Source of the DNA: Mongoliimonas terrestris
GTDB taxonomy: Bacteria > Pseudomonadota > Alphaproteobacteria > Rhizobiales > Pleomorphomonadaceae
Length of the DNA stretch: 64,000 nucleotides
Direction: 5' to 3'
Assembly: GCF_001927285.1 (NCBI RefSeq)
Contig: NZ_MSIG01000003.1
Location: forward strand, 124,001-188,000
Made by a program: the position numbers and the translations under genes. Each line of letters begins with the position of its first letter. Within the stretch, counting starts at the first letter, position 1. Shown here piece by piece: positions 36,336-44,994 of the stretch. The notes below the pieces were generated by a model. It was not told the DNA's origin, made no database searches, and saw nothing but the letters and a program-made list of their open reading frames with translations.

Positions 36336-37184
36336 TCAGTAAAGCCCCACAGGAAAAAACTTCAGGTGGAGGTCGGCGAGGGTGCCGTCGGCTTCCAGGC
36401 TGCGGAGGGTGGAGTCGATCAGGCGTTTGAGGCCGATGTTCTCCTTGGCGACCGCGATGGTGAGGCCCTTGCCCATGTAGGCGGGTTCGGTGAAGGCGCC
36501 GTCCGCGAAGCGGCAGCACTGGCGCGATTCCGGGCCGGCGAGCCAGAAGGAGGCGCCGAGGCCGCTGGCGAACACGGCGTCCACCGTGCCGGCAGCCAAA
36601 AGGTCGAGCGCCTCGGCGTCGGAGGCGGTCTCGCGCAGGCGGGTGTTGATGAAGAAGTCCGCCAGGAAATCCCGGGTTCGCGTGCCGGCCCGCACGGCGA
36701 CGGTGGCACCGCGGAGGCCCTCCGGCGTGGCCGGGCGCACCGCGTCGCGGCGCATGACGAAGCGCGCGGGCAGCCGCAGGTAGCTTTCCGAATGGATGAC
36801 GTAGGTGCGGAGATCGCCGGTGTCCTTGAGGCCGGCGATCACGGCGTCGGCGGCATTGGTCAGAAGCGCGTCGACCAGGAGCGGAAAGGGCCGGACCTGG
36901 ACGGTGCAGGGCACGGCGAGGCGCGCGCAGAGCGCACGGGCGAGTTCCACGTTGTAGCCGCCGAGCCGGCCGGAGCCGTCGAGGAAGTTGAAGGGCGGGA
37001 AGTCGTCCGTGGTGACGAAGCGGATCGCCGGCGGCTTGGCGACGTCGGCGGCCGGCGCCTCGGCGAGGAAGCGCGGCAGAGCGTCAACGGCGTGGCCTTC
37101 CGCAACCGCATTGCTCGCCAAAATAGAAAAAATCATTGATAAAAAAATCAATGATCGATAAAACGGGCGTCGGCGCCGCTGCAT
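36336..37184 (-). CDS. Extracellular solute-binding protein family 3, no transporter partner
   Basis: Periplasmic binding protein of the polar amino-acid type (SBP family 3), 282 residues. An N-terminal signal peptide of about 29 residues (SLIFLSMIFSILASNAVA) leads to the first lobe, RFVTTDDFPPFNFLDGSGRL; a second lobe follows with RGATVAVRAGTRTRDFLADF (20). Three cysteines (Cys near 87 and 93, and a CC pair near 221) may form disulfides. No permease or ATPase lies beside it, so it may serve a distant transporter, act as a sensor partner, or bind a cofactor. The signal-peptide codons are unusually AT-rich for this genome. Confidence 0.8.
   Translation of the reverse strand: MQRRRRPFYRSLIFLSMIFSILASNAVAEGHAVDALPRFLAEAPAADVAKPPAIRFVTTDDFPPFNFLDGSGRLGGYNVELARALCARLAVPCTVQVRPFPLLVDALLTNAADAVIAGLKDTGDLRTYVIHSESYLRLPARFVMRRDAVRPATPEGLRGATVAVRAGTRTRDFLADFFINTRLRETASDAEALDLLAAGTVDAVFASGLGASFWLAGPESRQCCRFADGAFTEPAYMGKGLTIAVAKENIGLKRLIDSTLRSLEADGTLADLHLKFFPVGLY
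37132..37155. repeat. AT-rich perfect inverted repeat within the signal-peptide codons
   Basis: ATCATTGA, eight bases (TAAAAAAA), TCAATGAT. It lies inside the coding start of the solute-binding gene, 29 to 52 bases after its ATG, in the most AT-rich tract of the neighbourhood. It could form a weak hairpin in the mRNA or be a binding site; coding constraint alone does not require the symmetry. Confidence 0.5.
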
Positions 37185-37295
37185 ATCCGGTGCGCTCCTC
37201 TCATCCTGATGGCCTTTCGGCTCATCCACGCCCGCCGTCCGCCGACGGCGGCGAACGCCTCTCCATGCGTGTCCGACCACCGGTGTACGAGGGTC

Positions 37296-39134
37296 ATGAC
37301 GACGGTAGAGCAAAGCGGGCCCGAATTGAATGGCGTCGGCGCGGGCGGGGCGGACCGCGGGATGGTGCCGCCGGCCGGTGGGTGCGCGAACGGGGCAAGG
37401 GTCGGCACGGACGGGCCCGACTCCGTGCCGCGATCGGACGACCTCGCCTATGCGGCGGCGTGCGCAGAGGTGGGCGCGCGCTTCATCCTCCTTCCGGCGA
37501 GCGCCGAACCGGTCTCCCGCGACGGGCTGACCGCCCACGCCGCGGCGCGGGTCGGCGCCGCGCGGCTTCGCCTGCCGGACGGCGCGGTGCTGACCGTGCT
37601 GGCGCCGCCGCCGACCCAACTGGCGCGGCATCTGGACGATCTGGCGGGTGGCGAGGGCCGGAACGGCTGGCCGGATGCACTGGCGGTGACGACGCCGCGC
37701 CGGCTGCGGACGGCGCTTCGCGCGGCGGTGGCCGTTCGAACGGAAGCGCGGGTGCGCGGGATTCTCGCCCGGGAGGAGCCGCAGCTCTCCGCGAGCACCG
37801 CGCCATCCATAGCGTTTCGGACCGCGCTCTCCATCGGGATCTTGGCGCTCGCCTATGGTCTTGTGAGCGGGCCGAGTGTCCTGCCCTGGGCGATCTTCGT
37901 GACCTCGGCGCTGGTCTTCCACGTGACGGCGGGTCTGCGGCTGATGGTGGCCGTCAACATGCGGCCGGTGGCGGCGCCGGAGGCCGCTCCGCCGTTGCCG
38001 CCGGCGGCATTGCCCTTCTACACGGTGATGGTGTGCCTCTACCGGGAGGCCGGCATGGTGCCGACCCTAGCGGCGGCGCTCGACCGGCTCGCCTATCCGC
38101 GCGACCGGCTGGAGGTGCTGGTGCTGCTGGAGGCGGACGACGCGGAGACCCGGGCGGCCGCGGAGGCCGGCTTCACGGCACCGCATGTGGACATTCTGGT
38201 GGTGCCGCCGGGACGGCCGCGCACCAAGCCGCGGGCGCTCGCCTACGGGCTTGCCTTCGCGCGCGGCGATCTCGTCGCGGTGTTCGACGCGGAGGACCGG
38301 CCGGCGCCCGACCAGTTGCTGAAGGCGGCGGCGCACCTGGTGGGTGGCGGGCCGTCCGTCGCCTGCGTGCAGGGGGAACTGCGGATCGACGGCGACGACC
38401 GGCTGATCCAGAAGCTGTTCGCCATCGACTACGCGGCCCTCTTCTCCGGCATGCTGCCCTGGCTCGCCCGCCAGGGGGCGCCGCTGCCGCTCGGCGGCAC
38501 CTCCAACCACATCAAGCGGAAGGCGCTGCTCGTCTGCCGGGGGTGGGATCCCTACAACGTCACCGAGGACGCGGATCTCGGCATCCGGCTGCAGCGGTTC
38601 GGCTTCCGGAGCGACGTGCTGGCGTCCCACACGCGGGAGGAGTCGCCGGACCGGTTCGCCGACTGGCTGCCCCAACGCACGCGCTGGCTGAAGGGCTGGA
38701 TGATCACCTGGCTGGTGCACAGCCGCCGGCCCGGCGACCTTGTCCGCGAATGCGGCTTCAAGGCGGCGGCGCTTTTCCACGCGACGGCCTTCACTCAGGT
38801 GATGGCGCCGCTGGTGCATCCGCTCGGCATGGTGGCCTACGGGCTGCATCTTGCCGGCGTGAAGCCGGTGCCGGACCTCGGCGGCGCGATCGGCGCCGTG
38901 CTCCTCGGCCTTGCGGGCTTCGCCATCCTGGTCGGCTACGGGGCGGCCTTCGTGATTGCCCGGCGTGCCGTGCGGGCGATCGGCCGGCCGGACCTCCTAC
39001 CGTGGACTTTCGCCCTGCCGGTGCAGTGGATGCTGGTGTCGATCGCCGCCTGGAAGGCGCTGTTCGAGCTGATCTTCAAGCCGCACTATTGGGCGAAGAC
39101 GACGCATCGGTCGCGGCCCGTCGAGAAGGCGTGA
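37296..39134 (+). CDS. Family 2 glycosyltransferase, large membrane type
   Basis: Processive-type GT2 protein, 612 residues. An N-terminal soluble region of about 150 residues is followed by two helices (about 175-215), the GT-A domain with VFDAEDRPAPDQ (DxD near 332), the acceptor-site stretch GGTSNHIKRK, the TED block in YNVTEDADLGIRLQ and the QRTRWLKGW motif (Q/RxxRW) near 460, then three to four membrane helices. This layout fits synthesis or export of a surface polysaccharide. The N-terminal part is an extra domain relative to simple BcsA-type enzymes. An ATG at 37209 would add 29 residues but would leave only 24 bp to the divergent gene; I prefer 37296. Confidence 0.82.
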   Translation: MTTVEQSGPELNGVGAGGADRGMVPPAGGCANGARVGTDGPDSVPRSDDLAYAAACAEVGARFILLPASAEPVSRDGLTAHAAARVGAARLRLPDGAVLTVLAPPPTQLARHLDDLAGGEGRNGWPDALAVTTPRRLRTALRAAVAVRTEARVRGILAREEPQLSASTAPSIAFRTALSIGILALAYGLVSGPSVLPWAIFVTSALVFHVTAGLRLMVAVNMRPVAAPEAAPPLPPAALPFYTVMVCLYREAGMVPTLAAALDRLAYPRDRLEVLVLLEADDAETRAAAEAGFTAPHVDILVVPPGRPRTKPRALAYGLAFARGDLVAVFDAEDRPAPDQLLKAAAHLVGGGPSVACVQGELRIDGDDRLIQKLFAIDYAALFSGMLPWLARQGAPLPLGGTSNHIKRKALLVCRGWDPYNVTEDADLGIRLQRFGFRSDVLASHTREESPDRFADWLPQRTRWLKGWMITWLVHSRRPGDLVRECGFKAAALFHATAFTQVMAPLVHPLGMVAYGLHLAGVKPVPDLGGAIGAVLLGLAGFAILVGYGAAFVIARRAVRAIGRPDLLPWTFALPVQWMLVSIAAWKALFELIFKPHYWAKTTHRSRPVEKA

Positions 39135-39170
39135 CCGGGCGGGGCAGGCGTTCGGGGGTGGCGAGGCGGG

Positions 39171-39244
39171 TGGAGCGGGTGAAGGGAATCGAACCCTCGT
39201 ATGCAGCTTGGGAAGCTGCCGTTCTACCATTGAACTACACCCGC
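39171..39244 (-). tRNA. tRNA-Gly (anticodon CCC)
   Basis: Read on the minus strand: acceptor GCGGGTG, D arm TAGTTCAATGGTAGAA, anticodon arm GCAGC-TTCCCAA-GCTGC giving anticodon CCC, variable bases, T arm with GGGTTCGATTCCC, acceptor CACCCGC, discriminator T and an encoded CCA. It decodes GGG. No integrase gene or duplicated 3' end is nearby, so this copy shows no sign of having served as an integration site. Confidence 0.95.
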
Positions 39245-39323
39245 GACGCGTCATCCATCGCAAGACCGGGGGTCGGCTGTCAAGCCGGATCGGCGCGGGC
39301 ACACGGGGTCGGCGGCGGTGCTT

Positions 39324-40475
39324 TCAGCGGAAGTGCTTGGAGAGCTTGAGGCCCTGGGCCTGGTAGTGGGAGCCGATGCCCTGGCCGTAGAGGGTCTGGG
39401 GCGGCTCCAGCATGCGCTCGTAGACGAGGCGGCCGATGGTCTGGCCATGGTCGAGGATGAAGGGCACCTCGTGGCTGCGCACTTCCAGGACCGCGCGCGC
39501 CCCGCCGCCGCCGGCCGGCGCGTGGCCGAAGCCGGGGTCGAAGAAGCCGGCATAGTGGACGCGGAACTCGCCCACCAGCGGGTCGATCGCCACCATCTCG
39601 GCGGCGGTCATGGGCGGCACGTGCACGGCCTCGCGGGAGACGAGGATGTAGAACTCGTCCGGGTCGAGTACGAGCGAGGGCTCGCCGCGCTGGCGGATGG
39701 GCTCCCAGAAGTCGAGCACGTCATGGGCCGCCTTGGCGTCCATGTCGATGACGGCGGAATGGCGCTTGGCCCGGTAGCCGACGAGGGAGCCGGGACCCTC
39801 GCGCATCAGGTCGATGGAGAGGGTGAGGCCGTTCTCGAAGACGGCGGGGTCGGTGTCGACGAGGGGCGTCTCGGCGTGGAGGACGGCGAGGTCCTCGTCG
39901 GAAAGGCGCGCATCGCCGCAGCGGAAGCGGACCTGGGTAAGGCGCGAGCCGAGGCGGACGAGCACCGGGAAGGTGCGCGGGGAAATCTCTACGAAGAGCG
40001 GGCCGCGGTATCCGGGCGCGATGGTGTCGAAGGCGGCGCCGTGGTCGGTGATGACGCGGGTGAACACGTCGAGCCGGCCGGTGGAGCTCTTCGGGTTGGC
40101 CGAGGCGGCCACGTCGTGCGGCAGGGCGAGCCGTTCCAGGACGGGCACCAGGTAGACGCAGCCGGTCTCCAGCACCGCGCCGTCGGTGAGGTCGATGGTG
40201 TGGAGCTTCAGGCGGTCGAGCTTGTCGGTGACGCGCGCGTGCGGGCCGGGCAGGAAGCTCGCCCGCAGCCGATGGGCGACCGGGCCGAGCCGCAGGTCGA
40301 GGCTCGCCGGCTGCACCTGGTCGGCGTCGTAGGGGTGGGAGGACTGGATCGACTGGCGGCCGATCAGGTCGTCGATGCGGTGGGCCGGCAGGATGCCCGT
40401 GGCGCTGCGGCCGGCCGTGACGAGACCGGTGTGGCTGCGAAGGGCCGGCTCGGTGCCGGTATCAGGTCTCGTCAT
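39324..40475 (-). CDS. dcd: 2'-deoxycytidine 5'-triphosphate deaminase (long form)
   Basis: dUTPase-fold enzyme converting dCTP to dUTP for thymidylate synthesis. 383 residues, about twice the length of the E. coli enzyme; the long form with two DCD-like halves is common in Rhizobiales. The N-terminal half has SSHPYDADQVQPASLDLRLG (20) and the substrate block ANPKSSTGRLDVFTRVITDHG (in two parts: ANPKSSTGRLDVF, RVITDH); the C-terminal half has GFGHAPAGGGGARAVLEVRS (20) and DHGQTIGRLVYERM. The ATG at 40475 was chosen; the frame extends to 40583 but crosses the short divergent region toward the exonuclease gene. It may therefore begin a few codons earlier. Confidence 0.88.
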   Translation of the reverse strand: MTRPDTGTEPALRSHTGLVTAGRSATGILPAHRIDDLIGRQSIQSSHPYDADQVQPASLDLRLGPVAHRLRASFLPGPHARVTDKLDRLKLHTIDLTDGAVLETGCVYLVPVLERLALPHDVAASANPKSSTGRLDVFTRVITDHGAAFDTIAPGYRGPLFVEISPRTFPVLVRLGSRLTQVRFRCGDARLSDEDLAVLHAETPLVDTDPAVFENGLTLSIDLMREGPGSLVGYRAKRHSAVIDMDAKAAHDVLDFWEPIRQRGEPSLVLDPDEFYILVSREAVHVPPMTAAEMVAIDPLVGEFRVHYAGFFDPGFGHAPAGGGGARAVLEVRSHEVPFILDHGQTIGRLVYERMLEPPQTLYGQGIGSHYQAQGLKLSKHFR

Positions 40476-40639
40476 GGCGTCCGCCCGATCGTCTGGGTCC
40501 ACCAAGGCGGACCGTTCGGCCGTCCCGATCGCCGGGAGGCCGGTCTTTGGTGTGGTCATAGACAATCCAGGCGTCTTCGTCACGGGCCGCGACCGATCTG
40601 CCCTACCGGCAACGTCGCGTCCGCCCTACGTTCACCCTC

Positions 40640-41677
40640 ATGCGCGCCGAAGATCTCCTCACCCTCGACGCCGCCGGCCTCTACTGCCCGCCGGGCGGCT
40701 TTCACGTCGACCCCGTGCGACCGGTGGCGCGGGCGGTGATCACCCACGGCCATTCGGACCATGCGCGTGCCGGCCACCGGGCGGTGCTGGCAACGCCGGA
40801 GACGCTGGCCATCATGGCGGTGCGCTACGGCGAGGGCTTCACAGAGGCGCGCCAGCCGATCGATTACGGCGAGACGGTGCGGGTGGGGGCGGTGGACGTG
40901 ACTGTCTATCCGGCCGGGCACGTGCTCGGCTCTGCGCAGATCCTGATCGAGTGGAAGGGGTTCCGGCTGGTGGTCTCGGGCGACTACAAGCGCCAGGCGG
41001 ATCCAACGGCGACGGCGTTCGAGCCGGTGCGCTGCCACGCCTTCATCACCGAGGCGACCTTCGCGCTGCCGGTGTTCCGCCACCCGGCGGCGGCCGGCGA
41101 GGTGGTAAAGCTGCTCGACAGCCACCGGCTGTTCCCAGAGCGCACGCACCTGGTCGGGGCCTACGCGCTCGGCAAGGCGCAGCGCGTGATCGCCGAGATC
41201 CGCGCGGCGGGGTATGATGCGCCCATCCTGATCCACGGCGGGCTCGACCGGCTCTGCCGCTTCTACGGCGAGCAGGGCATCGACCTCGGGCCGCTGGAGG
41301 GCGTCGCCGGACGGGCGAAGAAGGACCTGGAAGGCCGGATCGTGCTCTGCCCGCCGTCCGCCACCAAGGACCTCTGGGCCCGCCGCTTCGCCGACCCGGT
41401 GACGGCCTTCGCGTCCGGCTGGATGCGGGTGCGGGCGCGCGCCCGGCAGCGGGGGGCGGAGCTGCCGCTGATCATCTCCGACCACTCCGACTGGGACGAC
41501 CTCTGCGAAACCATTCTCGACACCGAGGCCGAGGAGGTGTGGGTGACCCACGGCCAGGAGGACGCGCTGGTGCACTGGTGCGGCGAGAACGGCATCCGCG
41601 GCCGGCCGCTGAACCTGATCGGCTATGGGGACGAGGAGGAAGGGGAAGGCGCGGCGACGGAGTCGGAAGGGCTGTGA
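40640..41677 (+). CDS. Ligase-associated DNA exonuclease (metallo-beta-lactamase/beta-CASP)
   Basis: Predicted DNA 3'-end-processing exonuclease of the type that travels with an ATP-dependent DNA ligase and an Lhr-type helicase. 345 residues. The metal motif is ITHGHSDHARAGH (HxHxDH) near 35; VVSGDYKR near 115 and the beta-CASP region with GAYALGKAQR and HGGLDRLCRF follow; LPLIISDHSDWDDLCETI carries late His/Asp ligands near 278. The ligase gene follows at 42424, with a GNAT gene on the other strand in between. The helicase partner is not adjacent but at the right end of the window. Confidence 0.9.
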   Translation: MRAEDLLTLDAAGLYCPPGGFHVDPVRPVARAVITHGHSDHARAGHRAVLATPETLAIMAVRYGEGFTEARQPIDYGETVRVGAVDVTVYPAGHVLGSAQILIEWKGFRLVVSGDYKRQADPTATAFEPVRCHAFITEATFALPVFRHPAAAGEVVKLLDSHRLFPERTHLVGAYALGKAQRVIAEIRAAGYDAPILIHGGLDRLCRFYGEQGIDLGPLEGVAGRAKKDLEGRIVLCPPSATKDLWARRFADPVTAFASGWMRVRARARQRGAELPLIISDHSDWDDLCETILDTEAEEVWVTHGQEDALVHWCGENGIRGRPLNLIGYGDEEEGEGAATESEGL

Positions 41678-41680
41678 GTT

Positions 41681-41782
41681 ATGGCAATGGGTCAAGGCGA
41701 AGCCGTGTTCGTCGGAGCCGACAATGACGTCTGGAGTGCTGCCCTCGAGGCCATGAAGCGGGAACTCGGCGAGACGGAGTGA
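41681..41782 (+). CDS. Possible small protein after the exonuclease, 33 aa
   Basis: Open frame starting three bases after the exonuclease stop: MAMGQGEAVFVGADND... ending ALEAMKRELGETE. The tight spacing fits an operon member, and the C-terminal half could form an amphipathic helix. There is no recognisable domain and no strong ribosome site (AGGGCTGTGAGTT precedes it), so it may be a remnant or chance frame. Listed because it is too short for ordinary gene calling. Confidence 0.3.
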   Translation: MAMGQGEAVFVGADNDVWSAALEAMKRELGETE

Positions 41783-41799
41783 GCGCGGGGCGGCTGGGC

Positions 41800-42315
41800 T
41801 CAGCCTGGGGTGGTGGAGGATTGGGGTGTCTTGTCGACCGTCTTCCACATGACGAGGTCGTCCACGTAGAGGCGCGCGCCGAGGCGATGGTAGAAGCCGA
41901 TCGCGGCGGCGTTGCGGTGCCAGACGGTCCACACCAGCGCGGTAGCGCCAGAGCTGCGGGCGATCGCCTCGGCTTCGGCCATCAAGGCGGAGCCGATGCC
42001 GGCGCCGCGCACGGCGCGTCGGACGAAGAGGCCGGCGACGAAGAGGGCGCCGCGGCCTTCGAAGAGGCCCCGATGGTGGGCGAGGTAGCCGACCGGACCG
42101 GTGTCGTCGGTCGCGATCAGACAGTCGCAGAAGCGGTTCGGTCCGAACGAGACGGCCGTCATCGCGGACATGTCTTGCGCCGACGCGGCGATCAGCGCCG
42201 GTTCCGGCAAGGCGTCGTCCTCCAGCGAGCCGAAGTAGGCGTAGATCTCGCGAAGCATGGCCTCCAGGGCGGGCTGGTCGGCAGGCACGGCAGGGCGAAC
42301 GGTGGGCACGGACAT
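41800..42315 (-). CDS. GNAT family N-acetyltransferase
   Basis: 171-residue acetyltransferase. The acetyl-CoA site is visible as LFVRRAVRGAGIGSALMAEA (20), a typical R/Q-x-x-G-x-G/A block near residue 101, followed by the beta-bulge strand TALVWTVWHRNAAAIGFYHRLG (in part: WTVWHRNAAAIGFYHRLGA). The start at 42315 (MSVPTVRPAV) gives a standard N-terminus. Substrate unknown. It lies between the exonuclease and ligase genes but on the other strand, so it interrupts that module. Confidence 0.85.
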   Translation of the reverse strand: MSVPTVRPAVPADQPALEAMLREIYAYFGSLEDDALPEPALIAASAQDMSAMTAVSFGPNRFCDCLIATDDTGPVGYLAHHRGLFEGRGALFVAGLFVRRAVRGAGIGSALMAEAEAIARSSGATALVWTVWHRNAAAIGFYHRLGARLYVDDLVMWKTVDKTPQSSTTPG

Positions 42316-42423
42316 CGGACGACCTTCGGCGAAACGGGTGGACGGCATGCACGGTGGAGGATCGGCCGGTGCGGGCGCGCACCCCCTCGGCAACCAGCCT
42401 AGCCGGCGCTACGTTGCGGTGTC

Positions 42424-44067
42424 ATGAACCGCTTCGCCGCCCTTGTCGACCGGCTCGCCTACGAGCCCCGCCGCAATGCCAAGATCGCGCTTGTCCGGGC
42501 CTATCTGGCGGAGGCGCCGGATCCGGATCGGGGGTACGCGCTGGCGGCGCTGACGGGCGGGCTGGACTTTCCGCACGCCAAGCCGAACCTCGTCCGCGCG
42601 CTGATCGCCGAGCGGACCGACCCGGTGCTGTTCGCGCTCTCCTACGACTACGTAGGCGATCTCTCCGAGACGGTGGCGCTGATGTGGCCGGGGCCGGGGC
42701 CGGGCGCGCGGTCCAATCTGCCGCCGCCGGGGATCGCCGAGGTGGTGGAGACGCTGCGCGCGGCGTCGCGGCTGGAGATCCCGCGCCTGATCGCCGGCTG
42801 GCTCGACCGGCTGGACGAGGCAGGGCGGTTCGCGCTCCTGAAGCTGATCACCGGGGCGCTCCGGATCGGCGTCTCCGCCCGGCTCGCCAAGACGGCGCTC
42901 GCCCGGCTCGGCGGGCGCGAACCGGACGAGGTAGAGGAGGTCTGGCACGGGCTGGAGCCGCCCTACGGCGATCTGTTCGCCTGGATCGAGGGGCGCGGCG
43001 CGCGGCCGTCGTCGGTGGACCCGGCGCCGTTCCGGCCTCCCATGCTGGCGCACGCCCTGGAGGAGCGCGACGTGGAGGGAAACGACCCGGCGCTGTTCCG
43101 GGCCGAATGGAAGTGGGACGGCATCCGCGTGCAGGCGGCGGCCGGCCTTGGCGAGGACGGGCGGCCGGTGGCACGGCTCTTCTCGCGCTCCGGCGACGAC
43201 ATCTCCCAGACATTTCCAGACCTTCTGGAGCGGCTGGCGTTCGACGGGGCGATCGACGGCGAACTCCTGGTGGTGATCGACGGGCGGGTGCAGCCGTTCG
43301 CCACGCTGCAGCAGCGGCTGAACCGGAAGACCGTTACGCCGAAGCTTCTCGCCGACATGCCGGCGGCGATCCGGGCCTACGACCTTCTGGCGGAGGGCGG
43401 CGAGGACCTGCGGGCGTTGCCGTTCGATGAACGACGCGCCCGGCTGGAGGCGTTCGTCGCCCGGCTCGGCGACCCGCTGATCGATCTCTCGCCCATGATC
43501 CCGTTCGCCAGCTGGGACGAGCTTGCGGCCGCCCGGGCCGACCCGGCGACGCACGGGGCGGGCGGTGACGCGGACGCGGTGGAAGGGGTGATGATCAAGC
43601 GCGCGCTCGCCCCTTACGTGCCCGGCCGGCCGAAGGGCGAGTGGTTCAAGTGGAAGCGAGACCCCTTCAACGTGGACGCGGTGCTGATGTATGCCCAGCG
43701 CGGCCACGGCAAGCGCTCGTCCTTCTATTCGGACTACACCTTCGGGGTCTGGCGCGAGGCGGCGGACGGGCGCGAACTGGTGCCGGTGGGCAAGGCCTAC
43801 TTCGGCTTTACCGACGAGGAACTGAAGACCATCGACAAGTTCGTGCGCACCAACACGGTCAACCGGTTCGGGCCGGTGCGGGAGGTGACGCACACGGCGG
43901 AGACGGGCCTCGTCATCGAGGTTGCGTTCGAGGGGCTGAACCGCTCGACCCGGCACAAGTCCGGCGTCGCCATGCGCTTTCCCCGGGTGGCGCGCTTGCG
44001 CTGGGACAAGCGGCCGGCCGAGGCGGACACGCTTCAGACCTTGCTGGCGCTCCTGCCGGAGGGGTGA
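42424..44067 (+). CDS. Ligase-associated ATP-dependent DNA ligase
   Basis: ATP-dependent DNA ligase of the bacterial family encoded beside the MBL-type exonuclease. 547 residues. An N-terminal helical DNA-binding domain (about 1-200) precedes the adenylation domain with the nucleotidyl lysine Lys230 in EWKWDGIRVQ, then FSRSGDDISQTFPDL (motif Ia/III region), IDGELLVV, GVMIKRALAPYVPGR (motif IV) and EWFKWKRDPF (motif V), and an OB-fold C-terminus. The product seals nicks, probably in repair in concert with the exonuclease at 40640 and the helicase beginning at 63660. It is not the essential NAD-dependent LigA. Confidence 0.93.
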   Translation: MNRFAALVDRLAYEPRRNAKIALVRAYLAEAPDPDRGYALAALTGGLDFPHAKPNLVRALIAERTDPVLFALSYDYVGDLSETVALMWPGPGPGARSNLPPPGIAEVVETLRAASRLEIPRLIAGWLDRLDEAGRFALLKLITGALRIGVSARLAKTALARLGGREPDEVEEVWHGLEPPYGDLFAWIEGRGARPSSVDPAPFRPPMLAHALEERDVEGNDPALFRAEWKWDGIRVQAAAGLGEDGRPVARLFSRSGDDISQTFPDLLERLAFDGAIDGELLVVIDGRVQPFATLQQRLNRKTVTPKLLADMPAAIRAYDLLAEGGEDLRALPFDERRARLEAFVARLGDPLIDLSPMIPFASWDELAAARADPATHGAGGDADAVEGVMIKRALAPYVPGRPKGEWFKWKRDPFNVDAVLMYAQRGHGKRSSFYSDYTFGVWREAADGRELVPVGKAYFGFTDEELKTIDKFVRTNTVNRFGPVREVTHTAETGLVIEVAFEGLNRSTRHKSGVAMRFPRVARLRWDKRPAEADTLQTLLALLPEG

Positions 44068-44488
44068 TCCGGCAAACCCGTTCGGGCCGCGCCAAGGGCC
44101 AAGGCGTGTCACACACGCGTGAAAGGCTGCGGCCCATCGATCACGCAACCGACGGCGGAGAGCGGTGGGCCGTCCCGCCGCGGTCCGGCCCGTGAAGCGT
44201 GCGCTGAAGCCAAGCCATTGGCGCAGATGACCGCTTGCCGGACGGGGCTTCAGGCCGCTCACGGAGGCGGTCGCGGCGCCGTGAAGACGGGGCGAACCGT
44301 TTGTGAGCGTTCACGAAAACCGTCACGGATAGTTCAGCGACAGGCACCTTTTGCATTCAGAAAACAAGATCTATCTCTGGCTCATCGGACGCGGAACAAT
44401 CGCATCCGGACAAGAAAAGCCAAGTCGAACCACCGCACAACGCTCCATGGTTTTCGGATGTTCGTGCGATTTCAAATGGAGATCAATC
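44068..44488. other. 421-bp gap before the secreted repeat protein
   Basis: No supportable gene. The last 150 bases are less GC-rich than the surroundings and hold a weak promoter candidate, TTGCAT at 44351 and TATCTC at 44372 (15-base spacer, shorter than ideal). GTGAGCGTTCAC near 44302 is a near-palindrome of unknown meaning. Confidence 0.45.
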
Positions 44489-44851
44489 ATGACCAAGAGC
44501 TTTTTCGCTGCCACCCTGATCGGTGCTCTTACGGTTTCTTCGGCTGCCTTCGCGGCTCCGTGGGATCCGGCGAACTCCACCCGCGACAATTACGTTGAGA
44601 GCCTCGCCAATTCCGCCCCGACGAGCGGCTCGGCGATCTCCACCAACGACAGCGGTGTCCTCGCCGTCACCCCGTCCTGGGATCCGGCCAACTCCAGCCG
44701 TGACCGCGAAGTCGAGGCCCGTGCGAATGCCGTCTCGAACGCCGGCTCGGCGATCTCCACCAACGACAGCGGCGTCCTCGCCGTGACGCCGTCCTGGGAT
44801 CCGGCCAACTCCACCCGCGACCGCTACGTGGAGAGCATCAGCCGCCTCTGA
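44489..44851 (+). CDS. Small secreted repeat protein of unknown family
   Basis: 120 residues. A clear signal peptide, MTKSFFAATLIGALTVSSAA then FA-APWDP, is followed only by a 39-residue repeat: WDPANSTRDNYVES.., WDPANSSRDREVEA.. and a partial WDPANSTRDRYVES... Each full unit also carries GSAISTNDSGVLAVTPS. DNA units start at 44561, 44678 and 44795 (117-bp period). No cysteine is present after the signal peptide. I recognise no domain; Asn/Ser/Asp richness suggests a calcium-binding, adhesive or structural role but this is speculation. GGAG precedes the ATG; a strong terminator follows. Confidence 0.75.
   Translation: MTKSFFAATLIGALTVSSAAFAAPWDPANSTRDNYVESLANSAPTSGSAISTNDSGVLAVTPSWDPANSSRDREVEARANAVSNAGSAISTNDSGVLAVTPSWDPANSTRDRYVESISRL
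44561..44845 (+). repeat. 117-bp tandem repeat encoding the 39-residue unit, about 2.4 copies
   Basis: Starts at 44561, 44678 and 44795, each with TGGGATCCGG. Units are highly alike at DNA level (TCGGCGATCTCCACCAACGA occurs in both full units), pointing to recent duplication or gene conversion. Confidence 0.85.
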
Positions 44852-44929
44852 GCCGCTGACGCCGCCCGTGAGGGTGGCTTCCAGGAGCCCGTTCGTCCCG
44901 CTCGTTCCCTGCGGGCCGACATGCCGAAA

Positions 44930-44959
44930 GGGCGCCGACCGGAGTTGCGGTCGGCGCCC
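44930..44959. terminator. Intrinsic-type terminator after the secreted repeat gene
   Basis: GGGCGCCGACC-GGAGTTGC-GGTCGGCGCCC, a perfect 11-bp stem followed by TTCCGTCGTTT. It serves the repeat-protein gene and possibly the opposing hemolysin III gene. Confidence 0.8.
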
Positions 44960-44994
44960 TTCCGTCGTTTCAGGGGAACCCGGTTCGGTATGCC

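Noticed and set aside
36336..37184. Phosphonate-binding protein PhnD for the C-P lyase cluster
   Set aside because: The fold is SBP family 3 (amino-acid type), it is convergent with phnN and has no PhnC/PhnE partners.
39171..39244. tRNA-Gly as a genomic-island insertion site
   Set aside because: No integrase and no repeated tRNA 3' end were found nearby; flanking genes are ordinary chromosomal ones.
41800..44067. GNAT gene as part of the exonuclease-ligase operon
   Set aside because: It is on the opposite strand, so it cannot be in that transcript.
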